A DNA stretch of 64,000 nucleotides from Geoanaerobacter sp964528055 (GTDB lineage Bacteria > Desulfobacterota > Desulfuromonadia > Geobacterales > DSM-12255), in contig CAZGQM010000004.1 of NCBI GenBank assembly GCA_964528055.1, forward strand, positions 1 to 64,000. The letters are read 5' to 3'. The first letter of the stretch is position 1. The number at the start of each line of letters is the position of its first letter. A program made the position numbers and the translations under genes. Positions 6,886-16,516 of the stretch are shown piece by piece. The notes under the pieces are model-generated. The model was given only the letters and a program-made list of their open reading frames with translations. It did not search any database and was not told the origin of the DNA.

Positions 6886-9414
6886 CTACTCCTCCGGAGC
6901 GACGTTGATAGGTGCGACAAGCGCAGGATCAAACCGAACATACCCGATCCCGCTCTCCTGCCTTGCATCGAAGATGTAAGTTCCTAGATCCTCCTTACCC
7001 CACCAGTTTTCAACTGCCTCCACATCCTCACTGTTAAAGTCTCCGATCCGTATTCCATATCCGGAATTCTCTGCAATATTGTTTCGCCTGATCTTCAGGC
7101 CTCCCCCCTTTTCACGCACAAAGATTCCTATCTCATTTCCGCTAATGAGGTTATCGGTTATGCTCGCAATCCCCCGGTAAGAGCGAATGCCGATCTTATT
7201 ACCACTAAACAGAGATCGAGCTATGTTTACCGGTCCGCTCCTGAAACGGATCCCCCCTAAATTACTGGTGATCCGGCTGTTCAAAACCGACAAATTCGTG
7301 AAATGGCTGTGCAGACCCCAAGTAGCCGCAGAGATGTCGCAATATTCGACGAGACTTCCCGTGGCCCGCTCAAAAAGGATTTCCCCCCATGCCCCTGGCT
7401 CAGGGGCACCAATCGAAGTAAAACTGATTCTCCTTCCTTTTTCCCCTCTTGCAAGGAGCTTGCCCCTGATCATTAGGCTTACATCAGCACCCATACGGAC
7501 CTTTGTACCTGGCGAAATTGTGAGAGCAACTCCAGGGGGGACGTTTAGCGTGGTATTCACCTCAACTTCACCCCGCCAAGTAAGAGTTGCAGGAATTTCG
7601 TTAAGCGGCCAGACAAAGGGGAGCGGCGTGGCTCTCGACTCTCCGGTCAATACCCTTCCCCTGCCTGGTTCGTCGAGACGATCATAGATCACCTTGTCGG
7701 GCAGTTCCCCCCCCCACCAGTTACCGGGGGCATTCAGATCCATCGCGCCTTCCAGGTCAATGGCGAATAGACCGTTTCCCGCAAAATTATTTCTGGTGAT
7801 TGTCCCTGAAACAGAGATGATCCCGAACCCCCTCTCTCCATTATCAGTAATGGAGTTGTTAGTTATTACCGCTCGAACTTCCTGCAGGTTCATACCGTTT
7901 AGACCGTTCCCAGAAACAAAGTTCCCACTTACCTCCAGATTATCGATATTTTTTAAAGAGAACCCAAGTTCCGCATTGCCAGAAACAAGATTACCTGCGT
8001 ACCTGCCATACATAGAATCTTGGGCCATAAGACCATAACGGTTTGCGTCGAAGGAATTACGCTCCACTACTGCCCCGGAATCTCTTATCCGCAGTCCGTC
8101 TAAAGAATTACTGGAGAATCGGTTACCTGTAATTGTAGCTCTGTTCCTGAAGAAATTTACCCCTCGCATGTTACCCTGCACAAGATTTCCGGTAAAAAGC
8201 AGATCCGAATCCCTCCCTTGGACAGCACTCTTGTTTCCCCGGAACCGGCTATTCCGAATATCGACCTGCGATTCCTGAAACTGAATACCACGATAGCTGT
8301 TGTTGAAATCTGAGCGGCTAACCAGCACGTTTGAAAAGTGGAAATGGAGTCCCCGATAGGAGTCCTCAATTTGGCAGTACTCTATCAGGTTTTGCACGCT
8401 GTCGCTGTTCATGATATTAATGGAGTCCCAATCCCCCATCCGAGGCTCATTTTCTGCTGACCGAAAACGGATCGGGGCGGCCTTAGCCCCCTTGGCAATC
8501 AGCACACCCTGGATCAGAAGCCCGTTTTCTCCAATTCCATCACCATTGGTGTCACGCCGCCTGAATTCGACGACCGTTCCAGGCAGTATTACCAGACGCG
8601 CACTTTCTGGGATCCGCACTTGACCATTTACCTCAATGCGCCCCTGCCAGACCGTCTCCCCGAGAAGTACCTCGTCACGGTAAACTCTCGCAACCTGACG
8701 ATTTTCGGGAGTCCTGGGAGTTTCAAGCCACTCCGCTGAAGCAACTTTTATGTCGGCGAAGTCCCGCTTATGGTTGCGCATGACCGTTGAAGCTGAGGAC
8801 ACTATTTCTGCATCCGAAAGTGTTAGCTGACCATAGTCATTTTCCTGGATGGTAGAAGCTGTCATCCTGACCCTGCTCCCTGACCCCTGCGCCACTAATC
8901 CATAACGATTACCCTTAACAACGGAGCGGTCCAGTACCACGTTTCCGGCAAAGACCTGCAGGGCATTCTCTGCATCATGGATGCGGCAGAATCGAAGTGA
9001 AACGCTCCCACCATCAACCAACATACCTGCCCAACTCCCCGGAGTCCCGGGAACTTCACCAGAAAAAACGATCGGAGCGTCCTCGCCCCCCTCTGCAACC
9101 AGAGTTCCACGCACAGTAAGCTCGATTAGAGGCGATATGTATTCGGGATCGGTTTTTGTGCTGTCTGACAACGCAACCTTGATAAACGTACCAGGTCGAA
9201 TTATGAGGGTAACCCCTTTAGGAACCAGGATATCTTCTGATAATGTAACTGTGCCTTTCCAAACGGTATCAGCAGTCAGCACCTGCGCAGAAACAGAGGT
9301 GACGGATGCACTCAGAAGAATCACAACTCCGCAGAACCACAAAATGCATCTGTAGGGGAAAGTGCCGACACGCACCTTACGGAAGGGGCGGTAATTAGTC
9401 ATTGTTCTATTCAA
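6886..9414 (-). CDS. Secreted right-handed parallel beta-helix protein (NosD/CASH-like)
   Basis: An 842-residue exported protein. The N-terminus has a hydrophobic signal (ILWFCGVVILLSASVTSVSAQ). The rest is made of short coils typical of pectate-lyase-like beta-helices: NRYGLVAQGSGSRV, SYRGLHFHFSNVLVSRSDF, GNRFSSNSLDGLRIRDSG and many more N-x-x-x-N/G turns. The unit built from DTVWKGTVTLSEDILVPKGVTLIIRPGT appears three times (near residues 45, 245 and 600), so three related blocks are joined. An NWWGG-type motif closes blocks 2 and 3. The start is probably the TTG at 9414, six bases after AAAGG. It likely acts as a surface or periplasmic scaffold; no catalytic residues can be assigned. Confidence 0.75.
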   Translation of the reverse strand: MNRTMTNYRPFRKVRVGTFPYRCILWFCGVVILLSASVTSVSAQVLTADTVWKGTVTLSEDILVPKGVTLIIRPGTFIKVALSDSTKTDPEYISPLIELTVRGTLVAEGGEDAPIVFSGEVPGTPGSWAGMLVDGGSVSLRFCRIHDAENALQVFAGNVVLDRSVVKGNRYGLVAQGSGSRVRMTASTIQENDYGQLTLSDAEIVSSASTVMRNHKRDFADIKVASAEWLETPRTPENRQVARVYRDEVLLGETVWQGRIEVNGQVRIPESARLVILPGTVVEFRRRDTNGDGIGENGLLIQGVLIAKGAKAAPIRFRSAENEPRMGDWDSINIMNSDSVQNLIEYCQIEDSYRGLHFHFSNVLVSRSDFNNSYRGIQFQESQVDIRNSRFRGNKSAVQGRDSDLLFTGNLVQGNMRGVNFFRNRATITGNRFSSNSLDGLRIRDSGAVVERNSFDANRYGLMAQDSMYGRYAGNLVSGNAELGFSLKNIDNLEVSGNFVSGNGLNGMNLQEVRAVITNNSITDNGERGFGIISVSGTITRNNFAGNGLFAIDLEGAMDLNAPGNWWGGELPDKVIYDRLDEPGRGRVLTGESRATPLPFVWPLNEIPATLTWRGEVEVNTTLNVPPGVALTISPGTKVRMGADVSLMIRGKLLARGEKGRRISFTSIGAPEPGAWGEILFERATGSLVEYCDISAATWGLHSHFTNLSVLNSRITSNLGGIRFRSGPVNIARSLFSGNKIGIRSYRGIASITDNLISGNEIGIFVREKGGGLKIRRNNIAENSGYGIRIGDFNSEDVEAVENWWGKEDLGTYIFDARQESGIGYVRFDPALVAPINVAPEE

Positions 9415-9462
9415 GCCATGCCTTTCTAGCTGGTGAAATATCAGTCAGCCTGTTAAGTATTC

Positions 9463-10257
9463 TTATTGAGGCTTCTTCACTTGCCCCTGACCTTGAAACC
9501 TGCTTCCTTTGATTTTGAGCCCTTTAACAATGCTCCCCACTTTGACCTCTACCGCCTTTGGCGTCTCCTCCCCATAGCCACCGATGATTCCGCCTTGACG
9601 AGGGGGACCTCCACCGTAGAGCTCCTTAACCTTTAGATAGTAGCTTCCCTCGTTCGCTACCCTGAGAAGAAATTTGCCATCCCCACCTGTCTTCTCTGAG
9701 ACAAAGAGTGGTCGTCCCACCATCGAAGGAGTCATGAATGCAAACACAAAAACCCCCTGCACCGGCTTGCCATCTGGATCAACAACGATCCCTTCGATCC
9801 CGCTTACACCTGCCACCGTATGAGATTTCCGGTAGGGAATCGCTTCTGCAATGGTCCCGACATCCAGAGTTGTACCGGCTTTTACGGTAACGGTGCGTTG
9901 CTTCTCTGGAAGCGAATGTATTGTCAGATAAAGATCTCCTTCATTGGGTGGCCCAACATCCTTGCCTGAAATACGCTTGATCGCACCCAGATAGTAGATT
10001 CCTTCCAGCAGCTCTGTAGAATAGAACCCTTCAGCATCCAGTTCAGCGATTTCATCAGGTACCCGCCAATATTTATCCGGCAGAGGAGGAGGCCCGGAAG
10101 CTTTATTAAAGAAGAATGCCAAACCACCTGCCAATGGTGCTCCCCCCTTCTGGGCCATCTTTCCGGTAACTTTTCCGGTCAGACGTTCTGCTGCCATCGC
10201 CCCATTGGCCATCACCAGCACCACAATTACGGATAATACCGCCTTGAGCATTCTCAT
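9463..10257 (-). CDS. Exported carboxypeptidase-regulatory-like protein, first gene of operon
   Basis: About 264 residues with a signal peptide (MLKAVLSVIVVLVMANGAMAAE) and two transthyretin-like domains: LTGKVTGKMAQKGGAPLAGG...YSTELLEGIYYLGAI, and GIEGIVVDPDGKPVQGVFVFAF...GDGKFLLRVANEGSYYLKV. The segment KYWRVPDEIAELDAEGFY links the strands of the first. The C-terminal tail is basic and Gly/Gln-rich. The start is the ATG at 10257 or the ATG at 10251, both after AAGGGAG. It directly follows the operon promoter at 10329-10357. It has no enzyme motif; I infer an extracellular binding or assembly role with the beta-helix protein. Confidence 0.68.
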   Translation of the reverse strand: MRMLKAVLSVIVVLVMANGAMAAERLTGKVTGKMAQKGGAPLAGGLAFFFNKASGPPPLPDKYWRVPDEIAELDAEGFYSTELLEGIYYLGAIKRISGKDVGPPNEGDLYLTIHSLPEKQRTVTVKAGTTLDVGTIAEAIPYRKSHTVAGVSGIEGIVVDPDGKPVQGVFVFAFMTPSMVGRPLFVSEKTGGDGKFLLRVANEGSYYLKVKELYGGGPPRQGGIIGGYGEETPKAVEVKVGSIVKGLKIKGSRFQGQGQVKKPQ

Positions 10258-10308
10258 ATTCTCCCTTGGTAACCCACCCTGAAAAGCCTTCGACATAAAC
10301 ACATTCAA

Positions 10309-10811
10309 TTTTTACCTAATTCTAATGCACTATACAATATATGGAATAACCGCTCAAGCATTGCAAGTAAATACACAGGGAATATATTTGGCCTCCTGTC
10401 CGAAGCACTACTCAACCATGCTCACCCCGCTCCCAGTGTATGCTGCCAATGTAACCCTTGGGCACCCAGTCTGTTATCGCACAGTTTCAGTCACACTGGA
10501 TACAGGTTCATTATCGGAACACCCAGGGCATGGCAATTGCATAAGAATGCATTAATTTGAATTCTCTTCATAAGTCTGGAGAGGCCAACAGCTGAAGTCC
10601 CTCCCTGAGTGCACTGAAGGATAATCGCCGATTTTGATATTTGTGCCTGGCAGGGGAATCCGCTTTTATTGCCTGTTATTTGACGAAATCAGTGAATTGC
10701 ATGACTTTTATGGATATACACCACTAATAAAAACTATTTATCAGTAATCATTCCACGATACACGCTTAACTAAAATCCTGTAAAGGTTTGATTAAGAGGA
10801 GGAATCCTGCG
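10309..10811. other. Intergenic region between divergent operons
   Basis: About 500 bases between the leftward GeoRSP-type operon and the rightward hydrogenase operon. It holds the leftward promoter at 10329-10357 and, at the right end, the ribosome-binding site GAGGAGGA (10796-10803) of the hydrogenase small subunit. I see no convincing rightward promoter and no supported short gene. Confidence 0.5.
10329..10357 (-). promoter_or_regulatory. sigma70-like promoter of the GeoRSP-type operon
   Basis: On the minus strand TTGAGC (10357-10352) and TATAGT (10334-10329) are separated by 17 bases, a near-consensus housekeeping promoter. Initiation is expected near 10322, giving a leader of about 65 bases before the ATG at 10257. 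No other strong promoter was seen between the ten closely spaced genes. Confidence 0.65.
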
Positions 10812-11681
10812 ATGTCCGACGAGAGAAATGAGCTGGATGATAGTAAATTGTCATTACTGAATAGAGGAATATCCCGCCGGGATTTCATGAAGTACTGCGG
10901 CATGCTCGCCGCGACACTCGGACTTGAGGCTTCGTTCATCCCGAAGATCGCCCATGCTTTGGAATCGGGTTTGCGGCCACCGGTCATTTGGCTCCATTTT
11001 GCGGAGTGCACCGGCTGTACCGAGTCTTTCATCAGACATCCAGCAATAAATGATCTCATACTTCAGAGTCTTTCAATCGAATATCACGAGACATTGATGG
11101 CTCCGTCCGGAGCGGGAGCGCATAAAAGCCTTGCTGATGCTGTCAGTAAATATAACGGCGAATTCATCTGCATCTGCGAAGGGTCAATCCCTACTGCCAA
11201 AAACGGTATCTACGGCATGATAGGAAACAAGACCATGCTCCAGATAGCAAGAGAAATCTGCCCCAAGGCCAAGGCGGTAATCAGCTACGGCACCTGCGCC
11301 TCATATGGAGGGCTCGCCGCTGGCGCAGGTGGCGTAACCGGCGCAAAAAGCGTTCACAAGGCACTTGGAGGTTTCCCGACAATCAACATCCCCGGCTGTT
11401 CACCCAATCCGTACACACTTGTCGCCACCATTGTCAGCTATCTTTTAAACGGAACTTTCCCCTCTCTCGATTCCGGTGGGAGGCCTGCGTTTGCCAGCAG
11501 ATCGCCACACCCGTGCGACCATTATCTTGTTGATTGTTTCGAAGGGACAAATTTATGCGGCAACCAATTCACTGCCTGCTGTAGGCCGGCAGACCCCAAT
11601 GATCCTGGCAACTGGCCATGTACGTTTAACAATGCCAATGCATTCTGTATTGGTTGCTCAAAGCCGACTTTCCTGGCCTGA
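10812..11681 (+). CDS. [NiFe] hydrogenase small subunit, Tat-exported, short C-terminus
   Basis: A 289-residue protein. The Tat signal is at residues 22-50 (SRRDFMKYCGMLAATLGLEASFIPKIAHA). Proximal-cluster ligands lie in AECTGCTESF, with later SYGTCASYGG and IPGCSPNP. Distal and medial ligands lie in HPCDHYLVDC, LCGNQFTACC and FCIGCSKPTF. The protein stops at FLA right after the last cysteine motif, so the usual ~40-60 residue tail and membrane anchor are missing. The start ATG at 10812 has AGGAGG upstream; the in-frame TTG at 10788 is rejected. It forms a heterodimer with the next gene and passes electrons from H2 through Fe-S clusters in the periplasm. Without an anchor it needs another electron acceptor. 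Confidence 0.9.
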   Translation: MSDERNELDDSKLSLLNRGISRRDFMKYCGMLAATLGLEASFIPKIAHALESGLRPPVIWLHFAECTGCTESFIRHPAINDLILQSLSIEYHETLMAPSGAGAHKSLADAVSKYNGEFICICEGSIPTAKNGIYGMIGNKTMLQIAREICPKAKAVISYGTCASYGGLAAGAGGVTGAKSVHKALGGFPTINIPGCSPNPYTLVATIVSYLLNGTFPSLDSGGRPAFASRSPHPCDHYLVDCFEGTNLCGNQFTACCRPADPNDPGNWPCTFNNANAFCIGCSKPTFLA

Positions 11682-11761
11682 TATTTTGTTCAATTTTCTG
11701 ATTATTCAATGGTTGTGGAATCAGCGTATTGATCTGGTTCGATGCCAAAAGGAGTACAGTA

Positions 11762-13408
11762 ATGGCTAGTAAAATCGTAATCGACCCGGTTACCCGCATA
11801 GAAGGGCATCTTAGGATGGAAACATCCGTCGAAAATGGATTTGTCACCGGAGCCTGGAGCACCGGCACGCTGTTCCGGGGGCTGGAAACCATCCTGATAA
11901 GCCGGAGTATAGATGATGCATGGAAATGGACCCAGCGCATCTGCGGCGTTTGCACATATGTACATGCCGCAGCCTCCATAAAGAGCGCTGAAAATGCCTA
12001 CGGCGTCACCATTCCTGAAATTGCCCGGCAGGCCAGGAATCTCCTCATGGGCGCACAGTATATCCAGGATCACATAATCCATTTTTATCACCTTCACGCC
12101 CTCGACTGGGTGGATGTCGCTTCAGCACTTACCGCTACCGCAACGGATGCCGCTACTGCTGATGCGGCCATATCTCCTGCTCGCGCAAGGAATGCTGCAT
12201 ATTTCTCCGAGGTGATTAACAAACTTACTGCCTTTACGTCGAATGGCCAGCTCGGGCCCTTTGCAAACGGCTACTGGGGGCATCCCGGCTATTTACTGAC
12301 TCCGGCTCAGAACCTGGTACTGGTTTCAAACTACCTTGAAGCTCTGAGCATCCAGAAAGAGATAATCAGGATTCACGTTCTGCTCGGCGGCAGAAATCCG
12401 CACCCTTTAAGTCTCACCGTTGGGGGAATTACCCAGAATTTAAGCGCCTTCAAAACCATGTTTACTACTAACCTTGCCGCAATCCAGACAATCTGCAACA
12501 CTGCCAAGAACTTCGTGGACAATTTTTACCTCCCAGATGTCATCGCCCTGGCAAATATCTACCCAGCTTACAGGCAAACCGGCGGCTTCGGCAACCTGCT
12601 CTGCGTCGGGGAGTTCCCTGATTCCGGAGGAGTGAATCTTTTGCCTGCCGGAGTCATAATGAACAAGGCTGCAGGCAGCCCGGCAAATGTTGATAGGGAA
12701 TTGATCACCGAAGATGTGAAACGGAGCTGGTATTCAGGGGTTGATGGCATCAAGCCGGCAGTCGGGGTCACAGTTCCTGTATACACCGGCATTGACACTA
12801 GTGAAAAATACAGTTGGCTGAAAGCCCCCAGGTACCAGGGTGTGCCGATGGAGGTCGGCCCATTGGCCAGGGTTATGGTGGCCTATCAGAAGAATGTAAC
12901 TTCGGTGAAAAATGTTGCCGACTATGTCATCAGCAATACCAGCGGAATGACCGTGACCCAAATGTACTCCACCATGGGACGGATTGCGGCTCGCGCCATA
13001 GAGACCAAGGTCATCGCAGATCAAATGTCCGGATGGACCTCGACCCTCAATACCTATGTAAACGACGGCAACATCATCACCAAAGTCGCTCTCCCTGCCA
13101 ACCCGGCTGGAGGCGGTTACAGCCTGACCGAGGCTCCGCGCGGAGCATTGGGGCACTGGTTCAGCCATAACAGCAAGTCCATAACCAAATACCAGATGGT
13201 TGTCCCGTCAACCTGGAACCTGAGCCCGAGGGACGCATCAGGGGTGCCGGGTCCGGTGGAACAAGCGCTGATCGGAACCCCTGTTGCAGACGAGACCAAA
13301 CCTCTTGAGGTTCTCAGGGTCATACACTCTTTCGACCCCTGCCTCGCCTGTGCTGTCCATGTGATTGATATGACAGGAAAAGAAGAGGCGGAAATAGTTG
13401 TCAAGTAA
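11762..13408 (+). CDS. [NiFe] hydrogenase large (catalytic) subunit
   Basis: A 548-residue catalytic subunit for reversible H2 oxidation. It has the N-terminal L1 nickel motif RICGVCTYVHAAAS, the middle GGRNPHPLSLTVGG, and the C-terminal L2 motif DPCLACAVH followed by a 15-residue tail (VIDMTGKEEAEIVVK). That tail should be cut off after the histidine by the maturation protease encoded two genes downstream. The start ATG at 11762 follows AAAGGAG. It lies 80 bases after the small subunit in the same operon and would be co-exported through the partner's Tat signal. The enzyme looks like a periplasmic uptake hydrogenase. Confidence 0.94.
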   Translation: MASKIVIDPVTRIEGHLRMETSVENGFVTGAWSTGTLFRGLETILISRSIDDAWKWTQRICGVCTYVHAAASIKSAENAYGVTIPEIARQARNLLMGAQYIQDHIIHFYHLHALDWVDVASALTATATDAATADAAISPARARNAAYFSEVINKLTAFTSNGQLGPFANGYWGHPGYLLTPAQNLVLVSNYLEALSIQKEIIRIHVLLGGRNPHPLSLTVGGITQNLSAFKTMFTTNLAAIQTICNTAKNFVDNFYLPDVIALANIYPAYRQTGGFGNLLCVGEFPDSGGVNLLPAGVIMNKAAGSPANVDRELITEDVKRSWYSGVDGIKPAVGVTVPVYTGIDTSEKYSWLKAPRYQGVPMEVGPLARVMVAYQKNVTSVKNVADYVISNTSGMTVTQMYSTMGRIAARAIETKVIADQMSGWTSTLNTYVNDGNIITKVALPANPAGGGYSLTEAPRGALGHWFSHNSKSITKYQMVVPSTWNLSPRDASGVPGPVEQALIGTPVADETKPLEVLRVIHSFDPCLACAVHVIDMTGKEEAEIVVK

Positions 13409-13443
13409 CTTCCGGCCCTTCGGCTGCTGAGAGGAGCATGTCC

Positions 13444-15966
13444 ATGAGAAATATTTTAACCTGCATCGCTGTTGCCGTGCTGATGCTGCTGACTCTACCT
13501 TTTCAGGCCGTTTCAGCCGTTACGATTGTTACGCCACAATTTCCTTTTATAACTGACGGCGGCGTGGACACCCCCTACACATTCAGCTTCGTCGCTTCGG
13601 GTGGGAGCGCCCCTTATACCTGGAAAAAAGAATCCGGAATATTGCCCCCGGGCTTGTCGTTGTCTACGGAGGGTGCTCTTTCGGGAATGCCAACTTCCAG
13701 AGGGAGCTACGATTTCACCGTGAAGGTTACCGACAATGCATTGACAACAGCAAGCAAGCAGATATTCATGAACGTCACCTCAATGCCTATGGTGATGCCG
13801 TCGTCTCATCCAAATGAATATGCAAACTGCATAACCTGCCACGGCGTTCCGGATCTTCCGCCTGTCACTACATTCTCCAGTAAACCGGCTATCTTGACCG
13901 CATCCACCAATGCATCTTTTGTATTCTCGGCTAACGAAACAGCCACATTCCAGTGCAGCCGGGACGGAGCAGCCATGGCTTCGTGCGTATCGCCGGTAAA
14001 CTTCACCGGGCTTGGCTTAGGACCGCACACATTCAAGGTCCGGGCAACTGACACTACCGGTAATGTTGAGTTTCCGCCTGCAAGCTACAGCTGGGACATC
14101 ACAACTTCTCTGGCAATAACCACTCAATCCCCCCTTCCAGCAGGAACCGTCGGCGCTTCTTACAGTCTGACTCTCGCTGCAATTAACGGCGCCCCACCCT
14201 TGTACTGGCTTGAAGCCATCGGCAAATCATTGCCTGCAGGGCTCTCCTTGGAATACACTACCGGAGTCATCAGCGGCGCACCCACAGCAATACCAGGATC
14301 GTATAATTTCACTTTGGAAGTCTTTGATGAAAGTTGGCAAGAAGACAGTAAGGACTTTACCATTCTTATCAACGATCACCCGGATCTGGCCATAACAACA
14401 GCATCTCTTACATCAGGAACTGTCGGCACTGTCTACAGTCAGCCACTGGCAGCAGCAGGAGGGATGCAGGGGTATACCTGGAGCATAGTTAACGGTTCCG
14501 GAAGTTTGCCTGCCGGACTGACGCTGAACACAGCTACTGGTAGTATCAGCGGGGAACCATCTGGAGCCGCCGGAACATATAATTTCGACGTGAACGTAAC
14601 TGATTCGCATTCCCACTCTGCTACCAAGGCTTTTTCCATTATTGTATACCCTGCTCTGGCCATATCCACTTCATCCCTTTCATCAGGCACTGTCGGCACT
14701 CCATACAGTCAGACATTCACTGCTGTATACGGCACCCCCCCCTATACATGGTCCAAAAACGGAGCATTCCCGACAGGGCTCAGTTTAAGCAGCACCGGAG
14801 TAATCAGCGGCACACCGGAAACTTATGGAACATATAGTCCCATCTCTTTGATAGTAACAGATTCAAATGGAAAAACAGCCAATAAGACCTTTAACAACGG
14901 TATGGTTATTACCGATCACCCAATACTGACCATAACCACGGCATCTCTTCCCTCAGGAATTGTCGGCGCTTCCTACATTCAGGCAGTGGCAGCAGAAGGA
15001 GGAGTGCCTGCGTACAACTGGACAATATATTCCGGGAGTTTGCCTGCCGGGCTTGCTCTGAGTCCAACCACCGGCACGATCAGCGGAAATACAACAGCAG
15101 CCGGAATATATAATTTCCGCTTGAAAGTATCCGAGACGCATCATCACATTGCTTACAAGGATTTATCCATTGTCATATATCCGGTACTGACCATAACCAC
15201 TGAATCTTTTCCATCCGGTGCTGTCGGCACTTCCTACAGTCATTCACCCGTTGCTTCAGGCGGTGCTACCCCCTATACATGGGCCAAAAGCGGCGGCACA
15301 ATACCGCCAGGGCTCACCTTTAGCGCAGGAATCCTCAGCGGCTCACCGACAACAGCAGGATCGTATAATTTCACTCTGTCCGTAAATGATTCAAGTTCCC
15401 AAACGGCAGACAAGTCCTACACCGTTGTTATAAACACTCTCCTGACCATAACCACTGCATCCCTTCCATCAGGTACTTTAGGCACTTCCTACAGTCAGAC
15501 ACTCGCTGCTTCAGGCGGCGCCATCCCCTATGCATGGTCCCATACCAGCGGCGCATTACCGCCGGGGCTCACCTTTAACGCCGGAGTCATCAGCGGCTCA
15601 CCGACAACAGCAGGATCGTATAATTTCACATTGACCGTTAATGATACAACATCGCAAACAGCAAGCAGGCCCTTTACCATTGTCATTGACGCTGCTGCGC
15701 CATCAACACCTCCAATAACAATTCCTGGTTTGCCCGGAACATATTCTTCGCTAATGAACGCGTATGCCTCGGTTCCTGCCAATGGGACGATCAATATTGC
15801 ATCAGGCAATTTAACGGAAACCCTTGATTTCAACCGTTCCATTCCATTCAGCCTGAAAGGCGGTTATGATTCTGCTTCCGGGACGAACCCCGGAACTTCA
15901 ACAATAACAGGAACACTTACTGTACGAAGCGGGGCATTGATAATTGAAAATATCGCCATCAAGTAA
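13444..15966 (+). CDS. Secreted Ig-like (He_PIG) repeat protein with one heme c site
   Basis: An 840-residue exported protein inserted between hydrogenase structural and maturation genes. After the signal peptide come a first He_PIG-type repeat (residues ~28-115), one c-type heme site CITCH (~residue 135), a different Ig-like segment, then six more repeats of 80-90 residues with the signature LTITTASLPSGTVGTSYSQ...GLPAGLTLSPTTGTISG...GTYNFTLTVTD. The C-terminal ~85 residues (LPGTYSSLMNAYASVPANGTINIASG...LKGGYD) match a tail seen on Geobacter surface proteins. The start ATG at 13444 lies 7 bases from GGAG. I infer an extracytoplasmic electron-transfer or docking subunit that replaces the usual cytochrome b. 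It has no membrane anchor. Confidence 0.8.
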   Translation: MRNILTCIAVAVLMLLTLPFQAVSAVTIVTPQFPFITDGGVDTPYTFSFVASGGSAPYTWKKESGILPPGLSLSTEGALSGMPTSRGSYDFTVKVTDNALTTASKQIFMNVTSMPMVMPSSHPNEYANCITCHGVPDLPPVTTFSSKPAILTASTNASFVFSANETATFQCSRDGAAMASCVSPVNFTGLGLGPHTFKVRATDTTGNVEFPPASYSWDITTSLAITTQSPLPAGTVGASYSLTLAAINGAPPLYWLEAIGKSLPAGLSLEYTTGVISGAPTAIPGSYNFTLEVFDESWQEDSKDFTILINDHPDLAITTASLTSGTVGTVYSQPLAAAGGMQGYTWSIVNGSGSLPAGLTLNTATGSISGEPSGAAGTYNFDVNVTDSHSHSATKAFSIIVYPALAISTSSLSSGTVGTPYSQTFTAVYGTPPYTWSKNGAFPTGLSLSSTGVISGTPETYGTYSPISLIVTDSNGKTANKTFNNGMVITDHPILTITTASLPSGIVGASYIQAVAAEGGVPAYNWTIYSGSLPAGLALSPTTGTISGNTTAAGIYNFRLKVSETHHHIAYKDLSIVIYPVLTITTESFPSGAVGTSYSHSPVASGGATPYTWAKSGGTIPPGLTFSAGILSGSPTTAGSYNFTLSVNDSSSQTADKSYTVVINTLLTITTASLPSGTLGTSYSQTLAASGGAIPYAWSHTSGALPPGLTFNAGVISGSPTTAGSYNFTLTVNDTTSQTASRPFTIVIDAAAPSTPPITIPGLPGTYSSLMNAYASVPANGTINIASGNLTETLDFNRSIPFSLKGGYDSASGTNPGTSTITGTLTVRSGALIIENIAIK

Positions 15967-15979
15967 TCAAGATCCAATA

Positions 15980-16477
15980 ATGAACACCGGGAATCGATGT
16001 CTGGTCCTTGGCATCGGCAATATACTTATGTCGGACGACGGTGTCGGCTCATCGGTTGTCAGAGAAATGTCAGAAACCTTTAGATTCCCAGATGAAGTAA
16101 CTCTCCTGGATGGCGGAACCTTAGGATTGGATCTTCTGCAACATTTGGAAGGTGTTTCTAAACTCGTTGTGGTGGATGCCGTAAACTTTGGTGCTTCCCC
16201 GGGCACACTTGTCAGACTTGTTGGAGACGAGGTACAGTTCGCTCTCTCAATGAAGGTATCTCCCCATCAGATCGGCTTCAAAGACCTTCTCGCTGTTGCA
16301 GAACTGATGGGGAACAAGCCTGTGGAAACTGTACTTCTGGGTGTTCAGCCAGAAAATCTGGAGATTGGCATTGAACTGTCTCCTTCTGTCGCTGCACGTT
16401 ACGAGGAGTTGAAAGAAATGGTAATGAAAGAGTTGGAGGTCAGCGAGGAGCAGGGGCCGGTACAATCGTTTGTGTAA
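15980..16477 (+). CDS. [NiFe] hydrogenase maturation endopeptidase (HyaD/HybD family)
   Basis: A 165-residue protease of the M52 family. Motifs are the N-terminal LVLGIGNILMSDDGVGSSVV (nickel-binding Glu/Asp region), VTLLDGGTLGLDLL, LVVVDAVNFGASPGTLVRL (second Asp) and SPHQIGFKDLL (His ligand). It removes the C-terminal tail of the large subunit after nickel insertion. The ATG at 15980 lies 11 bases after the Ig-repeat gene and has no clear ribosome-binding site; an upstream TTG at 15944 inside that gene is possible, so translation is probably coupled. It is the last gene of the hydrogenase operon. Confidence 0.9.
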   Translation: MNTGNRCLVLGIGNILMSDDGVGSSVVREMSETFRFPDEVTLLDGGTLGLDLLQHLEGVSKLVVVDAVNFGASPGTLVRLVGDEVQFALSMKVSPHQIGFKDLLAVAELMGNKPVETVLLGVQPENLEIGIELSPSVAARYEELKEMVMKELEVSEEQGPVQSFV

Positions 16478-16516
16478 ATGGAGAAATCGGGATAACTCAC
16501 CCAAAAGGGGCGACCG

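Noticed and set aside
10640..10670. TGGCAGGGGAATCCGCTT as a sigma54 promoter for the hydrogenase
   Set aside because: GG and GC are 11 bases apart instead of 10.
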